This document shows positions 8,164 through 17,314 of a DNA stretch of 64,000 nt, in pieces. Both the position numbers and the translations under genes were made by a program. Below the pieces are notes generated by a model. It did not search any database and was not told where the DNA came from. It worked only from the letters and a program-made list of their open reading frames with translations. The DNA lies in the NCBI GenBank assembly GCA_963707075.1, contig CAVPOX010000024.1, positions 62,001 to 126,000 on the forward strand, in the 5' to 3' direction. Numbering within the stretch: the stretch's first letter is position 1; each line of letters starts with the position of its first letter. The DNA is from CAXMQZ01 sp963707075. GTDB lineage: Bacteria; Acidobacteriota; Thermoanaerobaculia; Multivoradales; JAHEKO01.

Positions 8164-9919
8164 GCGACAGATGCTGGTACAGAGGCCCGTCGCTGAACCC
8201 GAGTTTCCGATAGTAGGCACGGGTCCCGACAGCTGAGATCACCGCCAGGCTCTGGAAGCCTTTGTGCGCCGCAAGCTCGGCCGACTCGGCAATGAGAGCC
8301 CGGCCCAGTCCCAGGTGCTGCGATCGGACTCCGGCCCGCTGCCCGATGGCGGCGAGATGGCCGTAGACATGGACTTCGCGAATCATCGCGCTGTGCTCGA
8401 TCTCGGGAATCGGATTCGGGCAGTCGGGTAGGGAGAGCCGAAGAAAGGCGGCAATCCGGTTCTCGGGAGTGACGTACTGGAGGAACACCTCACTTCCGAT
8501 GCACGTTTGGTAGTCCGTTCGACGAAGTCGCAGACTGTCTGGGCTCACGCTCCGATGGCGGATCTCTCTGGCTCGGATATCGCGACTCTTCTGTCCTTGG
8601 CGCTGCAGCTCGTTTTCGACGACCTCTCGCAGATTCGTCACTTTGTTGCCTGTGACGATGTCCGTGCCTGGAATGTCTCGGATGACCCTGGTGACGCGGC
8701 AGTACTCGGGAGTTCGTTTGAGGCATTCGGTCAGAACTTCCGTGAGCTCGCTCTGGGAATAGGGCAGCCACTCGCCCCGCTCGTAGTAGGCCATCAACTC
8801 GGCGCTCTCGACGAGGCTGCAGGGATAGATCTTGAGCTCGTCCGGTCGGAAGTCGGCATCGTCGAAGAGGCGTCCGAAGTCCTCGATATCGAGCTCGGGT
8901 GAGGATCCCAGCAGATTGGGCATCCAGTGGGCGTGAATCTTGAACCCCGCCAGCCGCAGGAGCGTCATGGCCCGGCGAATGTCGGCCACCTGATGGCCTC
9001 GCCGATTGAGGCTGAGAATCCGATCCGAAAGGCTTTGAAAGCCAATTTGGACTTTGGTAACGCCGAGTCTTCGAATCTGCACGAGCTCTTCGAGGTCCAG
9101 ATTGTCGGGACGGGTCTCGACCACCAGCCCGACGCACCGAGCGTAGGCGGACTCGTTGCGACACTGCGCTTCCCTCAGTCCGCTCCAATCCGCGACCCCC
9201 GTCCCGGTTTCAGCTGGGTCGAGGCTCGCCAGGGTCTCGGAGACGATGCTGTTGTAGCTCCGAGTGATCTGTCGACCGTCGACCCGGGCGGCCATGTCAC
9301 GAAAGTCGAAGCGGGCCGAGGCAGCGGTTGCGTAGGATGTCTTGGACTCCGGAGAAAAGGCGTTGAGGGCGTCGAAGCATCGCTTCACAAACCAGACGCG
9401 GTAGGGTTCGGGATAGGAAGACCAGGTGCCACCCAGCACGATCACCTCTGCCTTGTCCACATGATGCCCCGTGTTGTGGTAGGTGAGGAGCCGTGACAAG
9501 CTCTGATTGAAGGGGTCGAACCGATGCTGGGCGGCGCGCTGCGCGCCGGGTTCGTCGGAGAGGTAGCTCTTGGGCATGCGCACGTCGCTGGGGCAGAAGA
9601 TGCACTTTCCCGGACATGGGTACGGCCGAGTGAGAACGGTCACAGGAGCGACACCGCTCAGAGTTCGCACCGGCTTCATGCGCAGTTTCTCGAGGAAGGG
9701 GAGCTCGTCCAGGTCCCAGCCGAGCTTCCGATTGAGATACCGAAAGCCCTGGATGATCTCACTCTTCGAGAAAAAGCCACGGCCGTCCTTCGGGTAACGA
9801 CGCAAGACGGACTCGTAGCTGGACTGATCGAATGACTCGAGCGCTTCGATCTCGGTGATCAGCGCGACAAGCTGAGCTTCGTAGATCTCGGGTTGGAACT
9901 GGAAGCTGGTTTCCTGCAC
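8108..9919 (-). CDS. elp3: Elp3-like tRNA uridine(34) carboxymethyltransferase (radical SAM + GNAT)
   Basis: A 603-residue homologue of the Elongator catalytic subunit Elp3. The radical SAM cluster motif is CPGKCIFCPSD (CxxxCxxC). Characteristic Elp3 stretches follow: RMPKSYLSDEPGAQRA, HVDKAEVIVLGGTWSS, VETRPDNL and KVQIGFQSLSDRIL. The C-terminus is a GNAT acetyl-CoA domain (QHLGLGRALIAESAELA). The known enzyme makes 5-carboxymethyluridine at the wobble base of certain tRNAs from acetyl-CoA and SAM. The GTG at 9919 has AGAGG 4-5 bases upstream; the longer in-frame extension to 9970 would run into the divergent methyltransferase gene. Elp3 is universal in eukaryotes and common in archaea but sporadic in bacteria. 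The last about 18 residues are encoded antisense to the sigma gene and look non-conserved. Confidence 0.9.
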   Translation of the reverse strand: MQETSFQFQPEIYEAQLVALITEIEALESFDQSSYESVLRRYPKDGRGFFSKSEIIQGFRYLNRKLGWDLDELPFLEKLRMKPVRTLSGVAPVTVLTRPYPCPGKCIFCPSDVRMPKSYLSDEPGAQRAAQHRFDPFNQSLSRLLTYHNTGHHVDKAEVIVLGGTWSSYPEPYRVWFVKRCFDALNAFSPESKTSYATAASARFDFRDMAARVDGRQITRSYNSIVSETLASLDPAETGTGVADWSGLREAQCRNESAYARCVGLVVETRPDNLDLEELVQIRRLGVTKVQIGFQSLSDRILSLNRRGHQVADIRRAMTLLRLAGFKIHAHWMPNLLGSSPELDIEDFGRLFDDADFRPDELKIYPCSLVESAELMAYYERGEWLPYSQSELTEVLTECLKRTPEYCRVTRVIRDIPGTDIVTGNKVTNLREVVENELQRQGQKSRDIRAREIRHRSVSPDSLRLRRTDYQTCIGSEVFLQYVTPENRIAAFLRLSLPDCPNPIPEIEHSAMIREVHVYGHLAAIGQRAGVRSQHLGLGRALIAESAELAAHKGFQSLAVISAVGTRAYYRKLGFSDGPLYQHLSLKGFQKRTVAAWPSADRD

Positions 9920-9932
9920 TTGGCCTCTCGAA

Positions 9933-10863
9933 ATGAACTGCCAGACAATCGCCGCACTGAACCGTATCAACCGGCGCTTCTACAGCGAACTGGGTGAGGA
10001 GTTCAGCCGCACTCGGAAGAACCCCTGGCCGGGTTGGACGCGGGTCGTCTCCCTCTATCGAGAGCACCGGGTCACCGCTGTCACCGGTCCCAGGTTGTCT
10101 ATTCTAGATGTCGGATGCGGCAATGGCAGATTCCTGACGTTTACTACGAATCGGCTACGGCAGGCGACGCGATATCTCGGCGTGGATATGAGCCTGCAGA
10201 TGCTGAACGAGGCCCAGAGCGACGCTGTCCGTGGATCGAAGATCCCGGCGGTTCTGGTGGCGACCGACCTGACGAGCGATCGAGGCCTCCAGTGCTTGCA
10301 GGCGGAGCGCAGTGATCTGGTCGTCGCGTTCGGCTTGCTCCACCATATACCGGGTAGGCAGCTGCGCCAAAGACTACTGGCGACGTTGGCCTCCTGCCTC
10401 GCACCGAATGGCGTCTTGGCCGTCTCGTTCTGGCAGTTCGGGGAACACGAGCGGTTCCTGCGGCGGGTGATTCCCTGGGCCGACTGACAATCGCTCGGCC
10501 GATGAGAGGATCGATCTGGACGAGCTCGAAGAGGGAGACATGCTGCTCGCCTGGGGGGATCTGGCGCCTGGCGAGTCCGGTCTGAGCAGCCGAGCCGCTC
10601 GCTACTGTCACTTCGTGGACCCAAAGGTCGCTGCGCAGCTCGTCGAATCCCTGCAAATGAAAATCCTCGAGCGGTTCTACTCCGATGGTGGAGGAGGGCG
10701 CCAGAATCTCTACTACGTGCTGGTCAAGCCCCCTGGAGGCGCGTCTTCGCACCCTGGTGGTGATTGTGCCCAGAGGGGGAATCGAGGGCCCGAACCGGAA
10801 GACGAGTCACGAGAGGACGAGAGTTACGGGATTCGCAGCGAATCGGGGTGTGCATGGATATAA
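9933..10863 (+). CDS. Trm9-like SAM-dependent tRNA methyltransferase, frameshifted
   Basis: Class I SAM methyltransferase resembling the eukaryotic tRNA methyltransferase Trm9 (ALKBH8 methyltransferase domain). The hallmark N-terminus is RRFYSELGEEFSRTRKNPWP (Trm9 has a similar VYxxIAxHFSxTRxKPWP), then motif I LDVGCGNGRFL, motif II GVDMSLQML and motif IV VAFGLLHHIP. The frame stops at TGA 10485-10487, but the +1 frame continues with ADERIDLDELEEGDMLLAWG and ARYCHFVDPKVAAQLVE, matching the Trm9 C-terminal pattern. One extra T near 10485 explains the break. Its ATG lies 13 bases from the divergent elp3 start. In eukaryotes Trm9 methylates the cm5U made by Elongator, so the pairing suggests mcm5U34 synthesis. 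The exact 3-prime end (TAA at 10863) is uncertain. Confidence 0.75.
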
Positions 10864-10864
10864 T
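10859..10864 (+). promoter_or_regulatory. Consensus -10 hexamer upstream of the diguanylate cyclase
   Basis: TATAAT matches the sigma-70 -10 consensus perfectly and lies about 79 bases before the diguanylate cyclase ATG, at the stop codon of the methyltransferase gene. No convincing -35 hexamer is present at 16-18 bases, so this is only a candidate promoter. The bases that follow (TCAGGACCTGACCCC) look like fragments of dispersed repeats known from other bacterial genomes, but only one copy is in the window. Confidence 0.35.
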
Positions 10865-10942
10865 CAGGACCTGACCCCATCCCGACAACGTGGACTAGTT
10901 GGCAGGGTCAGCCAGCAGGTTCTGAAGACGAGCTAACTACCG

Positions 10943-12157
10943 ATGAGTGAAAACAGCATCTTCCTGCTGAGCATCCTGATCAGCCTGGCCCTGCTGTTCC
11001 TGCTCATGGTCTTTTTCGTACGGGCCAGAAGGCTGTCGCGTTCCTTGGACGAGCAGACGGGCGAGATCAGGACCCTGCTGAAGAAGATCCATCGCATCGA
11101 CGAAGAGCTCGACTTCGTGCTCGACTTCATTCGCGAGCTGCCACATCTCACCGGCGAGCTCAACAATCAGATGAATCCCAGAGGCATTCCACAGGTGCTG
11201 ATGAACGTCCTGATCCGGACCTACCAGCCCGAGCAGGCCGTCATTCTGTTGCGCCGCAAGCGCACTCTCGCGCAGCCGGAGCGGGACAAGGAGTTCATCG
11301 CCGCTGCCGTTGCGGCGCCCAGATCCACCTTCGATCGCGGGATGGTCGTCACCATGGGCGAAGGTGATCTCGGCTACACCGCTCAGCAGCATCGGGTCCT
11401 GGACGCGACGGAGCTCGACCGTGAGGCGGCACCACATCGCCATGTGCGTGCCAAGGGATTGTCCGCTTTCCGGCCCGATCTGGCGTCGCCCATGACCATC
11501 GACGAACGTACCCTGGGAGTGATGGCCCTGCGCCGCCCGGAGAAGCAGAAGCCCTACAGCAAAGACGTGTTCAGGGTTATCGCGCAAATGGGTGCCTTCG
11601 CCCTGAACAATCTGCAGGCGTACGCCGAGGTCAAGTCCGTTGCCGACGTCGACCCGCTCACCAAGATCTGGAACAAGGGCGTTCTCAACTTCCGCCTGGG
11701 TGAGCTGGTCTTCGATGCAGAGGAAGGCAAGAGCAACCTGGCCGTGTTCCTGTTCGATATCGATCACTTCAAGAACTACAACGACGTGAACGGACATGTG
11801 GCAGGGGATCGCTTGCTGCAGACGCTGGCGCGACTGGTCAAGGAGCAGGTCCGGATCGACGACATCTTCGGGCGCTTCGGTGGGGAAGAGTTTCTGCTCA
11901 TCTTGCCGAACAAGAGCAAGTCGCAGGCCAGAATCACTGGCGAGAAGATCCGTGCTGCTATCGAATCGTACGACTTTCCATTCGGTGACAAGCAGCCTCT
12001 CGACCGCCTCACGATCAGTGGTGGAGTCGCTTGCTTCCCCCAGGATGGGCGCAACAGCTCAGAGCTGATCCGAGCTGCTGACCAGGCCCTCTACCAGGCC
12101 AAAAGGGCGGGTCGCAACCGGGTAATGGCAGCGGGCGCAGTGGCCCTCGCTGACTGA
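10943..12157 (+). CDS. Membrane-anchored GAF-like/GGDEF diguanylate cyclase
   Basis: A 404-residue protein predicted to make cyclic di-GMP from two GTP. It has one N-terminal membrane helix (about 5-25), a short coiled coil (about 27-60) and a GAF-like sensory region (about 75-235) with the helix VFRVIAQMGAFALNNLQAYAEV. The GGDEF domain (about 245-395) carries FGGEEF as its active-site loop, FDIDHFKNYND for metal binding, and DVDPLTKIWN at its entry. The usual RxxD inhibitory site upstream of GGEEF is not obvious. The ATG at 10943 has only a weak ribosome-binding site. The gene precedes hpnB on the same strand with about 100 bases between. The signal is unknown. Confidence 0.88.
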   Translation: MSENSIFLLSILISLALLFLLMVFFVRARRLSRSLDEQTGEIRTLLKKIHRIDEELDFVLDFIRELPHLTGELNNQMNPRGIPQVLMNVLIRTYQPEQAVILLRRKRTLAQPERDKEFIAAAVAAPRSTFDRGMVVTMGEGDLGYTAQQHRVLDATELDREAAPHRHVRAKGLSAFRPDLASPMTIDERTLGVMALRRPEKQKPYSKDVFRVIAQMGAFALNNLQAYAEVKSVADVDPLTKIWNKGVLNFRLGELVFDAEEGKSNLAVFLFDIDHFKNYNDVNGHVAGDRLLQTLARLVKEQVRIDDIFGRFGGEEFLLILPNKSKSQARITGEKIRAAIESYDFPFGDKQPLDRLTISGGVACFPQDGRNSSELIRAADQALYQAKRAGRNRVMAAGAVALAD

Positions 12158-12263
12158 CGCCGGTCACGACATCCTCCATCAGCGGTATCGAGTCGAGCCC
12201 GGTCCGAGCTCGGGTGGTCGTGACGAGCGGGTGGCTCGATTTGCGAAGAGATCGGAGAGTGCG

Positions 12264-13502
12264 ATGACGGTTCTGGAAGTCTGGGCTCTGATCTGCCTGG
12301 CGTTCTGGATCGGCTTGGCAATGGATCGATCGCGAGCCTGGCCGAGCGAAGCCGTGCTGCCGGAAGTGGGGGAAGGGATTCGCACTTGGCAAGATGGCCG
12401 AGTCGTCGCGATCGTCCCGGCTCGCGATGAGGAAGCGATGCTGGTACGCACCTTGCCGTCTCTACTGCGGCAGGAGGGCCTCGATCTGGTGGTGGTCGCC
12501 GACGATGGCTCCGAGGATGCGACACCGGTGGTGGCAGGCCGAGTCGCCGCGCGCGCGAGCGGAGCCACGGCCTTGAAGCTGATCACCGTGCCTTCTCCTC
12601 CGGCAGGCTGGAGCGGCAAGGTGCATGCCATCGCCTTTGCGGCAGCGGAAGTGGCGCCAGGCCGGACGGTTGCACGCGCCGTTGAGGACGATTGGTGGTT
12701 GTTCAGCGATGCAGATGTCGAGCTGAGCCCGATGACGGTGAGGGCGCTCCTGGATCGAGCCGAATCGCAGGAGCAGGGAGGCCCCTTCGATCTCGTCTCG
12801 GTGATGGCCAGGCTGCACACGGGTAGCTTCTGGGAGAAGTCGCTCGTCCCGCCGTTCGTCTTCTTCTTCCAGCTGCTCTATCCCTTTCGCCGGGTGAGAG
12901 ATTCCAAGTCACGGGTTGCTGCCGCAGCGGGCGGTTGCATCCTCGTGCGGCGCGCCATCTACGAGGCTGCGGGCGGTCACAATGCGATTCGGGACGCCCT
13001 GATCGACGACGTGGCTCTGGCCAAGTTGGTCAAGCAGAACGGTGGGAGGTTGTGGCTCGGTCTCGACCAGAAGGTCGCCTCGATTCGTGCGTACCACCGA
13101 CTCGGCGATCTGTGGCAGATGGTCTCCCGCTCCGCGTTTGTGCAGCTGGGGTATCGGTTCGATCTCCTGGTACTCGTGGTGTTGGGCCTGGGCCTCGTCG
13201 TAATGGCTCCTCCTTTCCTCATGGGGACGGCCGTCGTCAAGGCTGCCGAGGGATCTCTCGCCTTCCCGGCCATCGTTCGGGTCATCCTCCTTGCGGGATT
13301 GGCCTGGGTACTGCAAGCGCGGGCGTTGCGGCCGGCAGTACTCCATCACCGAGTGGCGGTGGCCTTCAGCTTCAGCCTGCCCCTGGCCGGCGCGCTTTTC
13401 GGCCTCATGACTCTCTCCTCGGCTTGGGACCACATTTCCGGACGCGGTCAGCAATGGAAAGGCCGCTCCTACTCCGAGTCGGAAGGTCCGATCCCTGAAT
13501 AG
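12264..13502 (+). CDS. hpnB: HpnB-like hopene-associated family 2 glycosyltransferase
   Basis: A 412-residue membrane glycosyltransferase. It has an N-terminal hydrophobic helix, a GT2 domain with IVPARDEE, VVVADDGSEDAT, GWSGKVHA and FSDADVEL (the metal-binding DxD), and the distinctive block FWEKSLVPPFVFFFQLLYPF plus AAAAGGCILVRR and LIDDVALAKLVK. The C-terminus has three to four membrane helices. This block order matches the family annotated HpnB, found in hopanoid loci, whose exact reaction is not firmly established. No other hopanoid gene (squalene-hopene cyclase, hpnA, hpnH) is in the window, so its role here is inferred from family only. The ATG at 12264 replaces an earlier possible start at 12231. 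The 3-prime end overlaps the convergent EamA gene by 34 bases. Confidence 0.82.
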   Translation: MTVLEVWALICLAFWIGLAMDRSRAWPSEAVLPEVGEGIRTWQDGRVVAIVPARDEEAMLVRTLPSLLRQEGLDLVVVADDGSEDATPVVAGRVAARASGATALKLITVPSPPAGWSGKVHAIAFAAAEVAPGRTVARAVEDDWWLFSDADVELSPMTVRALLDRAESQEQGGPFDLVSVMARLHTGSFWEKSLVPPFVFFFQLLYPFRRVRDSKSRVAAAAGGCILVRRAIYEAAGGHNAIRDALIDDVALAKLVKQNGGRLWLGLDQKVASIRAYHRLGDLWQMVSRSAFVQLGYRFDLLVLVVLGLGLVVMAPPFLMGTAVVKAAEGSLAFPAIVRVILLAGLAWVLQARALRPAVLHHRVAVAFSFSLPLAGALFGLMTLSSAWDHISGRGQQWKGRSYSESEGPIPE

Positions 13503-14476
13503 CGGTTCGTGCTGAGGAGCGCAAGAACCAGGCCCGAAAGGGCGAGCCCACCGCCGAGCCACTCGAGGGGGGACATTCGGAGGGTGAAAAGGGCGGGCCA
13601 GAGCAGAGCGAGGACGATCTTGGAGGCTGTGGTGAGCGGGGGATTGAGAAAGGCGGTAAAGCCGACCACGGAAGCGGGAAGATGACCGAGGAGCCATGTC
13701 CAGACAGCGTAGCCGAGGACCGTGCACAGCAGGGACAGATGGAGCAGAGCCAGCCAGCCGGAAGGTGAGAGAGCCAGGATCTGGGGCCCTCCCGCCCATG
13801 GCAGAAGGAGTAGTAGAGGGAGGCTGCCGATGGTGATACAGAGGTACGTCCAGAGCAGGGGCGGTACCTGTCTCGAAACAGGCTTGCTGAGGATCGAGTA
13901 GACAGACCATGAAAGCGGGGCCAGGGCGGTGATCATCAGGACCGAGCCATACCCACCTGGAATGCTGTCGGAGGGACGGGACAAGCTGATCAGAGCAAGG
14001 CCCACGAGGGCAATCCCAAAGGCCAACACGCGCCGACCTGTGAGTCGCTCGCCGAGAAATAGAGCAGCCAGGATGAGAACGAAGAGGGGCAGCAGCGCAG
14101 TGGTCAACGAGGCGACCGGCGCCGGCACCCCGTGTTGTTGGCCGAAGTAGAGTGGCAAGTTGTAGAAGGGCACAGCGAGAAGACCGCTGGCCCCGAGCCG
14201 GAGCCAATGCGTTCTCAATATCTGGATCGACTCACGACGCTTGTGCGCGAGGCAGTAGAGTGCGCAGAGTGGAGCGGCCGGTGCGAATCTGGCGACGCTC
14301 AAGCTGAGCCAATCGAAGGCGGCGGGTGCTCCCTCACCCCCGAGCAGGTAGCTCGAAGCCACGAAACTGTTACTCCAGATCAGGAAGAGGGCGCCGGCGC
14401 AGAAAGCCAGGAAGAGGCTGCTTGGCGCGTCATGATCAACTGCCGGAGATGGAGACAGTCTCAGCCCGCCTGTCAA
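13469..14476 (-). CDS. EamA/DMT-superfamily membrane transporter
   Basis: A 335-residue protein with about ten predicted membrane helices arranged as two EamA repeats: the first around FCAGALFLIWSNSFVAS to AFGIALVGLALISL, the second around VLMITALAPLSWSVYSIL to GGLALSGLVLALL. Family members export or exchange small metabolites (amino acids, nucleosides, drugs), and the substrate cannot be told from sequence. The only in-frame start before the first helix is TTG at 14476, and no good ribosome-binding site is visible, so the start is uncertain. It is convergent with hpnB, and 34 bases code on both strands. Confidence 0.85.
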   Translation of the reverse strand: MTGGLRLSPSPAVDHDAPSSLFLAFCAGALFLIWSNSFVASSYLLGGEGAPAAFDWLSLSVARFAPAAPLCALYCLAHKRRESIQILRTHWLRLGASGLLAVPFYNLPLYFGQQHGVPAPVASLTTALLPLFVLILAALFLGERLTGRRVLAFGIALVGLALISLSRPSDSIPGGYGSVLMITALAPLSWSVYSILSKPVSRQVPPLLWTYLCITIGSLPLLLLLPWAGGPQILALSPSGWLALLHLSLLCTVLGYAVWTWLLGHLPASVVGFTAFLNPPLTTASKIVLALLWPALFTLRMSPLEWLGGGLALSGLVLALLSTNRYSGIGPSDSE

Positions 14477-14641
14477 GTTCGGTGGTCGACGACGCGACGG
14501 TCAGCGGCATGAGTGCCGCTAGCAAGCCCTCGATTCGACCAGGTTACAGATTCCGCCGACCCATCCAGCATTTGTCCATGGGTCGGAGCAGCGCTGCCGC
14601 TCGCAGAGGGAGCCTATCAACAGGGGCTCGACCTCGGACGT

Positions 14642-15367
14642 TCAGCCGCGGTCGATTTTGTCGTTGGAAAGTCTGAAGATGAGGGTCGTCCTGCCGGCGG
14701 TGATCTGGTCACCGGCGAGTAACTGGCTGTAGCGAATTCGATTGTTGTTCAGGAAGGTCCCGTTGCGACTTTCCAAGTCTCTGACGAAGAATTCCGATCC
14801 GAAGGCCTCGATCTGGAAATGGATCGACGAGACCGAGGGGTCGGCGAGATTGACGTCGGCCTGCGTGCGTCCGAAGGAAGTCTTGGCGCGGACGATCGGT
14901 CGCCGCTCCTCGCCCGGCCGGGCACCCAGGATCAAGAGATAGGGTTGCGCCTCCAGGTCGAGGAACGGGGAGGGTAGCTTGGCAATTTCGCCGACCAACT
15001 CGGTGCCGGTGACGGTGCCGTCGACCGGCTCTTCACCTGCGCTCTCTGCATCGGGCTCCAGTTCGTCCATGATCGAGCTCATCATCAGGGCCGGCTGAAA
15101 CACGGTGTCGGCGGGATTCGAGCGATCGGTGCCGGAGGTGGCTGGAATCGAGTCGCTGGAGCTGGACGCGCCTCTGCTCTCGATGTCGTCGCTCAGTTGG
15201 GCGAGAGGTCGTTGTTCGGCAGGTCCGGAACCGCCGCTGGAAGAGCCGCGCGAGAGATCGGTCCGGTGAGCCGGCGAGCCACAGATCGGGCATTTCCAAA
15301 CTGTTCGGTGCTCATCACCGTTTGTCGAGGAGATGGGATACCCGCAAGCGTCGCAAGTGATTTCCAT
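14642..15367 (-). CDS. Zinc-ribbon plus FHA-domain protein
   Basis: A 241-residue cytoplasmic protein. Residues 1-35 form a zinc ribbon with two CxxC knuckles (CDACGYP and CPICGSP), then a long acidic, serine-rich linker. The C-terminus (about 135-238) is an FHA domain with SFGRTQADVNLADPSVSSIHF and RDLESRNGTFLNNNRI, which contain the phosphothreonine-binding Arg, Ser-x-x-His and Asn residues. FHA domains bind phosphothreonine peptides. The gene follows the Ser/Thr kinase gene on the same strand with only 5 bases between stop and start, so the two are probably co-expressed and the FHA protein is a likely kinase substrate or adaptor. No catalytic domain is seen. Confidence 0.85.
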   Translation of the reverse strand: MEITCDACGYPISSTNGDEHRTVWKCPICGSPAHRTDLSRGSSSGGSGPAEQRPLAQLSDDIESRGASSSSDSIPATSGTDRSNPADTVFQPALMMSSIMDELEPDAESAGEEPVDGTVTGTELVGEIAKLPSPFLDLEAQPYLLILGARPGEERRPIVRAKTSFGRTQADVNLADPSVSSIHFQIEAFGSEFFVRDLESRNGTFLNNNRIRYSQLLAGDQITAGRTTLIFRLSNDKIDRG

Positions 15368-15372
15368 GCTCC

Positions 15373-17235
15373 CTACTCCTTCCAGCGCAGTCTCAAATCG
15401 CTGCTCTTGCGGTTGAGGGTCGCTTTCAAGACGCGTTGGGAGCCGGCGGTGAAATGGCTACGAATCGTCCTGGAAGTCTCCAGGCCGTCGGCCGGAACGG
15501 AGACCCTCACCTCGAGAGAATGCTGTCCCTCTGGGACCGGAACGATGGCCATCACGTCCTTGCCCTTGGCCCAGGCCACTGGGTTGATCGGACGTTTTAG
15601 GGCCTCGGACCAGACGACGTCGCCGTCCAGGAGAACAGACAGGTGCGCTTTCTCGTTCTTGTGGCGGTAGTGCAGCTCGACCACGGAGACGGACGGACCG
15701 CCCACAGCCACAGGCGCCGATTCCTGTGGGAGCACCTCGGGCTGAGACGTTGATGGGGCAGGTTCGCTGAGAGGCCCACTGAACAGTGTGACCGGAGCGA
15801 AGGTCGGCTCTGAGGTCTCGACCGGTTCAGGCTCGAGGTTTCTGGCTGGGCCGAGCTGCCTCCGCTGAGGGCTGGAATTCTCCTGGCTTGCGGTTGGCGT
15901 AGCCCTCTCGGTCGCGGGCGTCCGGGTTGCTTCGTCCGGTGGTGTCTCAGGCAGTGCCTCTACAGATCTCGAGACGACCAGGTCTTCAGCCTGAAAGCGG
16001 TTGGCGGGCGCGGGGACGAGAATCTGCCTGGCGAGATTGTCGGTCGGGACCCCTCTGGGTCCGAAAGACGCGACAGCTAGCCAGGAGAGCCCGATCAGGA
16101 GGCCGAGCGCCAGAGCGCCTCGCGCCAACCAGGATCCCCAGGGACGTTTCTCGTCCGGGGGAGAGGGTGACTCCTGCTGTTGGATCGCGGCTGTAGCGTG
16201 GACGGATTCGACCTGGCGAGTCACGGGCTGGGAGTTCTCTCGACCACCAGCGCCGAGCCTCAGCGTCTGTGAGTAGCCAGAGCTCGGGTTGAGGGCGGCC
16301 GTGGCCGCGACCGCCTTGGGGAATTGCAGAATCTCCCGGGACCGTGTTCGCGTTTCAGGGGCAGCCGCTTCCAGGTCGTCGGAAGACTCGCCCTCGAGCA
16401 GTTCCTGAACCTCAGCCAGCGCCTGAGCGAACTCTTCGCCGGTCTGAAAGCGGCTGCCGGCATCCTTCTGCAGCGCTCGTTCCGTGATAGCCACGAGTTG
16501 CTTGACAGCTTGAGTGTTGGGCAGCTGCATGGGGCGCGGGTCCACCTTCAGGATCTTGTAGACGACCTGCACGAGGGACTCGCCGGGGAATGGCAGATCT
16601 CCGGTCAGGCACTGGTAGAGGACGGCGCCGAGCGAGAAGAGGTCGGATCGGCCGTCGAGGGGCTCGTCCCTTACCTGCTCCGGTGACATATAGGCAGGCG
16701 TGCCGAGGACATGGCCGGAGGTCGTATGCGTCTCGGTCATGATCTTGGCGACCCCGAAGTCCGAGACTTTCGGACGGCCTTCTTTCTCGATCAGAATGTT
16801 GGAGGGCTTGATATCCCGATGTACCCGGCCATTCGAGTGTGCATAGTCGAGAGCGCGGGCCACCTGGGCCAGAATCTCCATGGTTCGGGCACCCGAGAGG
16901 CGTCCCTTCTCCTCGAGATGACTGCGCAGGGAGCGACCCTGCACCCATTCCATCGCAATGTAGGGTAGCCCGGTCTGCTGATCGCTTGCCGCGTCGTACA
17001 CCCTGACGATGCCGGGATGCGAGAGCTTGCCGACGGCCCTTGCCTCGAGCAGGAAGCGGCTCTCGAGCTCCTCTTGCTCGCGGGTGTCCAGGGTCCAACC
17101 CTTGAGCACGACCTTCAGTGCGATCTGGCGATCCAGATTCGGATCATGCGCCAGATAGACACGGCTCATCGCTCCGGCGCCCAGCTCGCCGACGATCTGG
17201 TACCTGCCAATGTGCTCCAGCAGCTCCACTTGCAC
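15373..17235 (-). CDS. Transmembrane PknB-type Ser/Thr protein kinase
   Basis: A 620-residue bacterial eukaryote-like kinase. The kinase domain (about 10-275) has the glycine loop GELGAGAMSRVYLA, the ATP-lysine in IALKVV, VHRDIKPSNIL, SDFGVAKI and GTPAYMSPEQV. A disordered linker precedes one membrane helix (GALALGLLIGLSWLAVASF, about 370-388). A proline/glutamate-rich segment and a C-terminal beta-rich domain (about 500-620, VVELHYRHKNEKAHLSVLLDG) are predicted outside the membrane and may sense or bind a ligand. The GTG at 17235 has GAGGAG 5 bases upstream; the in-frame extension to 17316 is unlike the family. The FHA gene lies immediately downstream. An inverted repeat at 17315-17333 lies about 80 bases upstream. 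Confidence 0.9.
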   Translation of the reverse strand: MQVELLEHIGRYQIVGELGAGAMSRVYLAHDPNLDRQIALKVVLKGWTLDTREQEELESRFLLEARAVGKLSHPGIVRVYDAASDQQTGLPYIAMEWVQGRSLRSHLEEKGRLSGARTMEILAQVARALDYAHSNGRVHRDIKPSNILIEKEGRPKVSDFGVAKIMTETHTTSGHVLGTPAYMSPEQVRDEPLDGRSDLFSLGAVLYQCLTGDLPFPGESLVQVVYKILKVDPRPMQLPNTQAVKQLVAITERALQKDAGSRFQTGEEFAQALAEVQELLEGESSDDLEAAAPETRTRSREILQFPKAVAATAALNPSSGYSQTLRLGAGGRENSQPVTRQVESVHATAAIQQQESPSPPDEKRPWGSWLARGALALGLLIGLSWLAVASFGPRGVPTDNLARQILVPAPANRFQAEDLVVSRSVEALPETPPDEATRTPATERATPTASQENSSPQRRQLGPARNLEPEPVETSEPTFAPVTLFSGPLSEPAPSTSQPEVLPQESAPVAVGGPSVSVVELHYRHKNEKAHLSVLLDGDVVWSEALKRPINPVAWAKGKDVMAIVPVPEGQHSLEVRVSVPADGLETSRTIRSHFTAGSQRVLKATLNRKSSDLRLRWKE

Positions 17236-17314
17236 GCCGTCTCCTCGTGACTTGTGCGCCGATGCGCCGGTGGTTGTTGATCGACCCGACGTCTTCACGG
17301 TACGCGGATTTGTC

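Noticed and set aside
12909..14207. 432-codon minus-strand open frame
   Set aside because: Overlaps both hpnB and the EamA gene in the wrong frame; no domain character.
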